Assembly: GCF_014856545.2 (NCBI RefSeq)
Contig: NZ_CP109811.1
Span: 2,908,001 to 2,972,000, forward strand
Direction: 5' to 3'
DNA from: Mesobacillus jeotgali
Lineage (GTDB): Bacteria; Bacillota; Bacilli; Bacillales; Cytobacillaceae
DNA length: 64,000 nt
Shown: positions 60,516 through 64,000 of the stretch, one piece after another
How positions within the stretch are numbered: the stretch's first letter is position 1
Layout of the letters: each line of letters begins with the position of its first letter
Notes under the pieces: model-generated
The model's input: the letters and a program-made list of their open reading frames with translations, nothing else
Told to the model about the DNA's origin: nothing
Database searches by the model: none
Translations under genes and position numbers: made by a program

Positions 60516-61076
60516 ATGCTCAAGAAACGCGATCTGCATGATTGCCATGAATTATTTGAGCTGATGGCGCATCCGGAGGTCTTCCCTTTTGTGCGCCAGA
60601 AGGCACATTCATATGAAGAATTCGTATTTGTCACGAAGCAGACAATTGAAGCCGAAGAGCAAGGAGAACTGATTTCCCGTACCATCCTTGATGAGTGGGG
60701 AGATCCAATCGGCACGATCAACCTTTTTGATATCCAGGAAGGAGCCGGATTCTTAGGCACATGGCTCGGGAAACCTTTTCATGGCAAAGGGTACAATACA
60801 TTGGCAAAGGATGCTTTCTTCCAGGAATTATTTTATGAACTAGGGATCGAAACGATCTTTATGCGCATCAGGAAAGTGAATATCCGTTCGATTAAAGCCG
60901 CAGAGAAATTGCCTTATGTGGTAAAAGCGAACGAAACGCGCAAGCACATTTATGATCAGCTGAATGCTAATGGCGAGATTTATGATTTGTATGAAATCCC
61001 AAAAGACCAATATACTCTGTACCTGAAAAGGTCTGGTATCCAGGAAGATGGAGCTGCCCAATTGCTGGAGGCATAA
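60516..61076 (+). CDS. GNAT family N-acetyltransferase with structured leader
   Basis: A 186-residue protein of the RimJ/RimL-type GNAT fold: LFELMAHPEVFPFVR at the N-terminus, GFLGTWLGKPFHGKGYNTLAK as the acetyl-CoA loop, and RIRKVNIRSIKAAEKL near the C-terminus. The substrate is unknown; relatives modify proteins, small molecules or aminoacyl-tRNA. The ATG at 60516 has GGAGGG eight bases upstream. A strong terminator follows. Confidence 0.85.
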   Translation: MLKKRDLHDCHELFELMAHPEVFPFVRQKAHSYEEFVFVTKQTIEAEEQGELISRTILDEWGDPIGTINLFDIQEGAGFLGTWLGKPFHGKGYNTLAKDAFFQELFYELGIETIFMRIRKVNIRSIKAAEKLPYVVKANETRKHIYDQLNANGEIYDLYEIPKDQYTLYLKRSGIQEDGAAQLLEA

Positions 61077-61091
61077 TTTAATACCATATAG

Positions 61092-61122
61092 AAACGCCCT
61101 GAAAAATGAACAGGGCGTTTTC
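61092..61122 (+). terminator. Terminator of the GNAT gene
   Basis: AAACGCCCTG/CAGGGCGTTT with nine-base loop and T-run. Confidence 0.92.
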
Positions 61123-61286
61123 TAATTCAGCAGATCCTGCCCTGTTGCTTCTTCCCGTTCCGATAAGGAAGCTTCAGACAGGAATAATTCAAGCTCGGCA
61201 TCTGTCAATGTTTCATACCGTCCATCCTCAAAGAACACCTGCGTCTGATTTGGGTTGATCCTATTCATATTAAACCCTATTCCCAT
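61122..61286 (-). CDS. Small acidic protein (54 residues)
   Basis: Reads MGIGFNMNRINPNQ, then QVFFEDGRYETLTDAELELF, ending ATGQDLLN. GGGGGTGG lies five bases before the ATG at 61286. Codon use and an acidic helical C-terminus support a real small gene. I do not recognise the family. Its stop codon overlaps the end of the convergent GNAT terminator. Confidence 0.62.
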   Translation of the reverse strand: MGIGFNMNRINPNQTQVFFEDGRYETLTDAELELFLSEASLSEREEATGQDLLN

Positions 61287-61452
61287 TTTAACCACCCCCG
61301 CTTAATTAAACTAAATACTGAAAATAATTAGATAATTCGATTCAAAAAGATTGCTAATTGCTAGTAGTTTTCCCAACCTGTTTCATGTTATTCAATTAGG
61401 TTTTTTCATTAACGTTCAGCATATTACCAGCCTGTTTCAAAAGAAAAATAAA

Positions 61453-61474
61453 AAAAACGCCATTTGGCGTTTTT
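61453..61474 (-). terminator. Terminator of the SDR gene
   Basis: AAAAACGCCA/TGGCGTTTTT with a two-base loop (the first A/T runs serve as tail). Confidence 0.88.
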
Positions 61475-61484
61475 GGGGCCCATT

Positions 61485-62264
61485 CTATAGGTTTTCACGA
61501 AAAGCTTTTCCAAGCACATCTTTTCCACCTGTAATAGGGATGATACTGCCGGTTATGAAACTTGAATCATCATTCGCAAGGAAGCTTATAACTCTTGATA
61601 TATCTCCCCCGGTACCCGGTCTGCCTACCGGTACTGAAGGGTCCTTTGAATCTAAAGATTCGCTGATCGCTCTTTCTTTCCACTCACCTGTTATGTCACC
61701 AGGACAGACCATATTGGCTGTGATCCCGTTTTCCGCTTCTTCCATCGCAAGTGTCTTTGTCAAAGAAGCCAATCCTGACTTTGCTGCCGCAAAAGCAGAT
61801 CTGTAAATCCACCCTGGAGCCGACTCGACTCTGTCGAAACCAACAGTAATAATTCTTCCCCACTTCCGTTCCCTCATAGATGGTATGAGCAAATTAGATA
61901 AATAGAAAACCGCATTTAGATTGCCATTGATCAAGTACGTCCATTCATCGATCTGATAGTCAGCCATCTTTTTCCTCTCCGAAATGTATGGTCCGGCATT
62001 ATGAACGACTATATCAATCGCAGTGAATTCCTTCAGGGCCTGCGAAACAATCTGCTTACAGTTATCATAGTTTGTGATATCCCCCTGAACACAAATATTT
62101 TTTGTGTTGAACCGATTCGATAATTCTTCAGCAAGCTGTTCAGCCTCTGTTTTACTGTTACGATAATTAATGATTATGTTTATTCCTTCAGCAGCAAGCT
62201 GAAGTGCTGTTCGCCTTCCTAAACCGGTGGCACCTCCGGTAATCAAAGCAGTTTTATTTTCCAC
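61485..62264 (-). CDS. SDR family protein with Phe at the usual active-site Tyr
   Basis: A 259-residue classical short-chain dehydrogenase fold: ALITGGATGLGRR near residue 8, VVHNAGPYI, and the substrate-loop and end segments NMVCPGDIT and FITGSIIPITGGKDV. The catalytic YxxxK is FAAAK here (SAFAAAKSG), so the Tyr is replaced. The GTG at 62264 follows GAGGGG by seven bases; the ATG at 62279 lies before that site. Confidence 0.86.
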   Translation of the reverse strand: MENKTALITGGATGLGRRTALQLAAEGINIIINYRNSKTEAEQLAEELSNRFNTKNICVQGDITNYDNCKQIVSQALKEFTAIDIVVHNAGPYISERKKMADYQIDEWTYLINGNLNAVFYLSNLLIPSMRERKWGRIITVGFDRVESAPGWIYRSAFAAAKSGLASLTKTLAMEEAENGITANMVCPGDITGEWKERAISESLDSKDPSVPVGRPGTGGDISRVISFLANDDSSFITGSIIPITGGKDVLGKAFRENL

Positions 62265-62427
62265 AACGGTACCCCTCATCTTCCTAGATTACTTATCCCT
62301 ATACTAAAAAGAAGCCAGCTGTTTTGCAACTTTTAACCTTTATACCGCAAATGGGCTTTAACCGCTGGGCCGGTGCCTGCATATACTATTCATATCGAAG
62401 ATGGTCTGCTTGAAAGGCGGGATATAA

Positions 62428-62901
62428 TTGTTTCCTTGGAATCTATTGCCGTTTGACCGAAATACACAGAAAAAGTTTTTGGAAATGAAACCAGATGAAA
62501 TCGAAAATTATGTCCAGCAAATGATGGGCAAAATGCTTCAGCCAAATATGCAAGGAATGTTAAAGCCTGAAGAATGGCTCAAAGGAATGCAGCAGCAAAA
62601 TTCAACTGAGCCAGTCAAACCGAACACCGGATTAAAAGCGGATATGTTTGAAACTCATGATTTTGTTTTTGTAAGGATTCCTCTAAAAGATGAAGCTCTA
62701 CTAAAACAAATGAAACTGTTCTATACCTCGAACCAGGTAATCATCGAACACATTCCTGATCTATCAGATAAACACACACTAGTATTGCCAGCAACCGTCA
62801 AGCGTAAGGGAGCAGCAGCAAACTACCGGGAAGGTGTACTGGAACTAAGACTGCAAAAAATAGTTGATATGCAATATGCTGAAATCGATATATCAAAATG
62901 A
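62428..62901 (+). CDS. Hsp20/alpha-crystallin-like protein (GerT/CotP-like)
   Basis: A 157-residue protein: a helical N-terminus (residues 1-55, Met/Gln-rich: QQMMGKMLQPNMQGML) and a crystallin-like beta domain (FETHDFVFVRIPL, VIIEHIP, KHTLVLPATVKRK, GVLELRLQK). Relatives in Bacillus are spore coat or germination proteins; that role is inferred. The TTG start follows AAAGGCGGGA. Confidence 0.68.
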   Translation: MFPWNLLPFDRNTQKKFLEMKPDEIENYVQQMMGKMLQPNMQGMLKPEEWLKGMQQQNSTEPVKPNTGLKADMFETHDFVFVRIPLKDEALLKQMKLFYTSNQVIIEHIPDLSDKHTLVLPATVKRKGAAANYREGVLELRLQKIVDMQYAEIDISK

Positions 62902-62906
62902 GCTCA

Positions 62907-62938
62907 AAAAAAAGAACAGCCTGATGGCTGCTCTTTTC
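62907..62938. terminator. Bidirectional terminator
   Basis: AAAAGAACAGCC/GGCTGCTCTTTT with one mismatch and loop TGAT, between convergent genes. Confidence 0.9.
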
Positions 62939-62943
62939 ATTTA

Positions 62944-63684
62944 TTATTTTCCAATGAACATTTGTGTCCAATAGTTGCCTGTTGCTACATGGCCAACGCC
63001 AATGTGTGTATAGCTAGAGTTTAGGATATTCGCACGGTGACCTGAACTGTTCATCCACGCATTTACTACTTCCTCTGGAGTACGCTGACCCATTGCGATA
63101 TTTTCACCAGCTGAACGGTATGAGATTCCAAACTTCTTCATCATATCGAAAGGTGAACCATAAGTTGGGCTAGTGTGGCTGAAGTAGCCTTTGTTTTGCA
63201 TATCTCGGGATTTTTCCCTCGCTACTTTGCTTAGCTCAGTATCAAGCGCAAGTGGCTTTAAACCATTCTTGGCTCTCTCTTGATTTGTCAACTCTACCAC
63301 TTTTTGCTCGTAAGCACTAACTGCTGAAGATACAGGTGCTGCAGCTTGTTCTTGAGCAGGGGCTTTAGCTGGCTCTTGTACTGGTGCTGGAGCTGGAGCT
63401 GGTGCCGGTGCTGGAGCTTTTACAGGCTCTTGTACGTTTGTTGGCGCAGGAGTTTTTACAGGCTCCTGGACGGTAGCTTTAGCTTGCTGAGCCTGTTTCC
63501 ATGAAAATTGATAGTTCTTAAAATACTTTTGTAAAATAGAATTGATTTGTTCATTACTTAAGTTACCACTCTGATAATAGTAAACTTTTGACTGTATAGT
63601 AGATGCATCTGCTTTATCCATAGCAGGATTTGCTGCGAATAATGCTGCAGCTGCGAAAGCTGTAAGAATCATTTTCTTTTTCAT
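62944..63684 (-). CDS. Secreted CAP-domain protein, YkwD-like
   Basis: A 246-residue protein: signal peptide (1-27), a short domain near residues 30-65, a Pro/Ala-rich linker with repeats of QEPVKAPAP (about 72-112), and a C-terminal CAP/SCP domain (about 125-246) with VVELTNQERAKNGLKPLAL, GYFSHTSPTYGSPFDMM, GENIAMGQRTPEEVVNAWM and SGHRANILN. The function of bacterial CAP domains is uncertain. GGGAGG precedes the ATG. Confidence 0.92.
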   Translation of the reverse strand: MKKKMILTAFAAAALFAANPAMDKADASTIQSKVYYYQSGNLSNEQINSILQKYFKNYQFSWKQAQQAKATVQEPVKTPAPTNVQEPVKAPAPAPAPAPAPVQEPAKAPAQEQAAAPVSSAVSAYEQKVVELTNQERAKNGLKPLALDTELSKVAREKSRDMQNKGYFSHTSPTYGSPFDMMKKFGISYRSAGENIAMGQRTPEEVVNAWMNSSGHRANILNSSYTHIGVGHVATGNYWTQMFIGK

Positions 63685-64000
63685 TCCCGAATTCCTCCCG
63701 AAATATTAGTTTGTCTCTCTCTTGCAAACTAATCATATCATGGTTTTTTTGTAATAAACCTGGAATAAAACGGGAAAACTATTATTATATCAATAATATT
63801 TCCGCTGGATTTTTCACTCGAGCTCGAAAAACCAGGAATACAAAGGCTTTCAATGATATTATGCATATTTTCTTTTCATTGCAGTATTTTCCTATTTACT
63901 TTCATAAATACCATCAGGACCACAAATAGGAAAAATAAAGGGATTGACAGTTTTTGTGATCGTGATGGTTCATGACATTTTTTTCGTTAATATGACAATA
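63685..64000. other. Gene-free right end
   Basis: AT-rich. A consensus -35-like TTGACA near 63943 on the plus strand may belong to a gene beyond the window. No other feature was seen. Confidence 0.4.

Overview
The window looks like a chromosomal segment of a spore-forming Bacillaceae species (Bacillus/Mesobacillus-like; an inference). Base composition is AT-rich, Shine-Dalgarno sites are strong GGAGG types, intrinsic terminators are everywhere, and the gene set is typical of Bacillus: odhAB, a T-box-controlled trp operon, fruRKA, ku/ligD, a yxlEFG-type module, an Sda-like checkpoint peptide and YdjO- and YhjQ-like small proteins. No phage, plasmid or cas genes are visible. The one clear mobile element is a group II intron.

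Layout. 1-6.9 kb: end of pflA, a CcdA/DsbD-like membrane protein, a MifM-like arrest peptide in front of yidC2, an ABC-F ribosome-protection-type gene behind an attenuated leader, paired crcB fluoride channels and a frameshifted acetyltransferase. 7-9.5 kb: a dispersed repeat and a group II intron that sits directly behind a terminator hairpin. 9.5-17 kb: small unknown genes, an SRAP protein, a frameshifted threonine-aldolase-like gene, a cre-controlled acyl-CoA synthetase, an FAD oxidoreductase, a rhodanese/persulfide-dioxygenase gene behind a CstR-type operator, and an Sda-like peptide. 17-26.8 kb: a NERD protein, a long repeat array, odhAB, selU and a methyltransferase. 26.8-34 kb: trpEGDCFBA behind two tandem tryptophan T-boxes. 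34-45 kb: MOSC protein, MFS pump, hydrolase, an SOS-box-linked type I toxin-antitoxin candidate, the fructose operon, two LysE paralogues and tRNA-Leu. 45-64 kb: small conserved proteins, a sulfite-oxidase-like enzyme, ku and ligD facing apart, dapF, a Cys-rich copper-binding protein, a secreted subtilase, the yxlGFE module, an amidohydrolase, an acetyltransferase behind an unusual structured leader, an SDR, an Hsp20-like protein and a CAP-domain protein.

Several points go beyond routine annotation. (1) A 95-codon reading frame ahead of yidC2 has the architecture of MifM, and a perfect 12-bp stem ties its last codons to the yidC2 ribosome binding site and start codon. (2) Four intergenic tandem arrays, of three sequence types, all repeat with a period of 52 bp, which is five helical turns; three of the four carry a GACAG/CTGTC dyad. 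(3) A 29-residue holin-like toxin has a LexA-type box over its -35 region and an antisense RNA over its 3' end. (4) The leaders of the ABC-F gene and of one acetyltransferase gene are strongly structured; the second contains a tRNA T-arm look-alike. (5) A dispersed element present twice carries a consensus DnaA box. Two genes are split by single-base deletions, which could be real or sequence errors.
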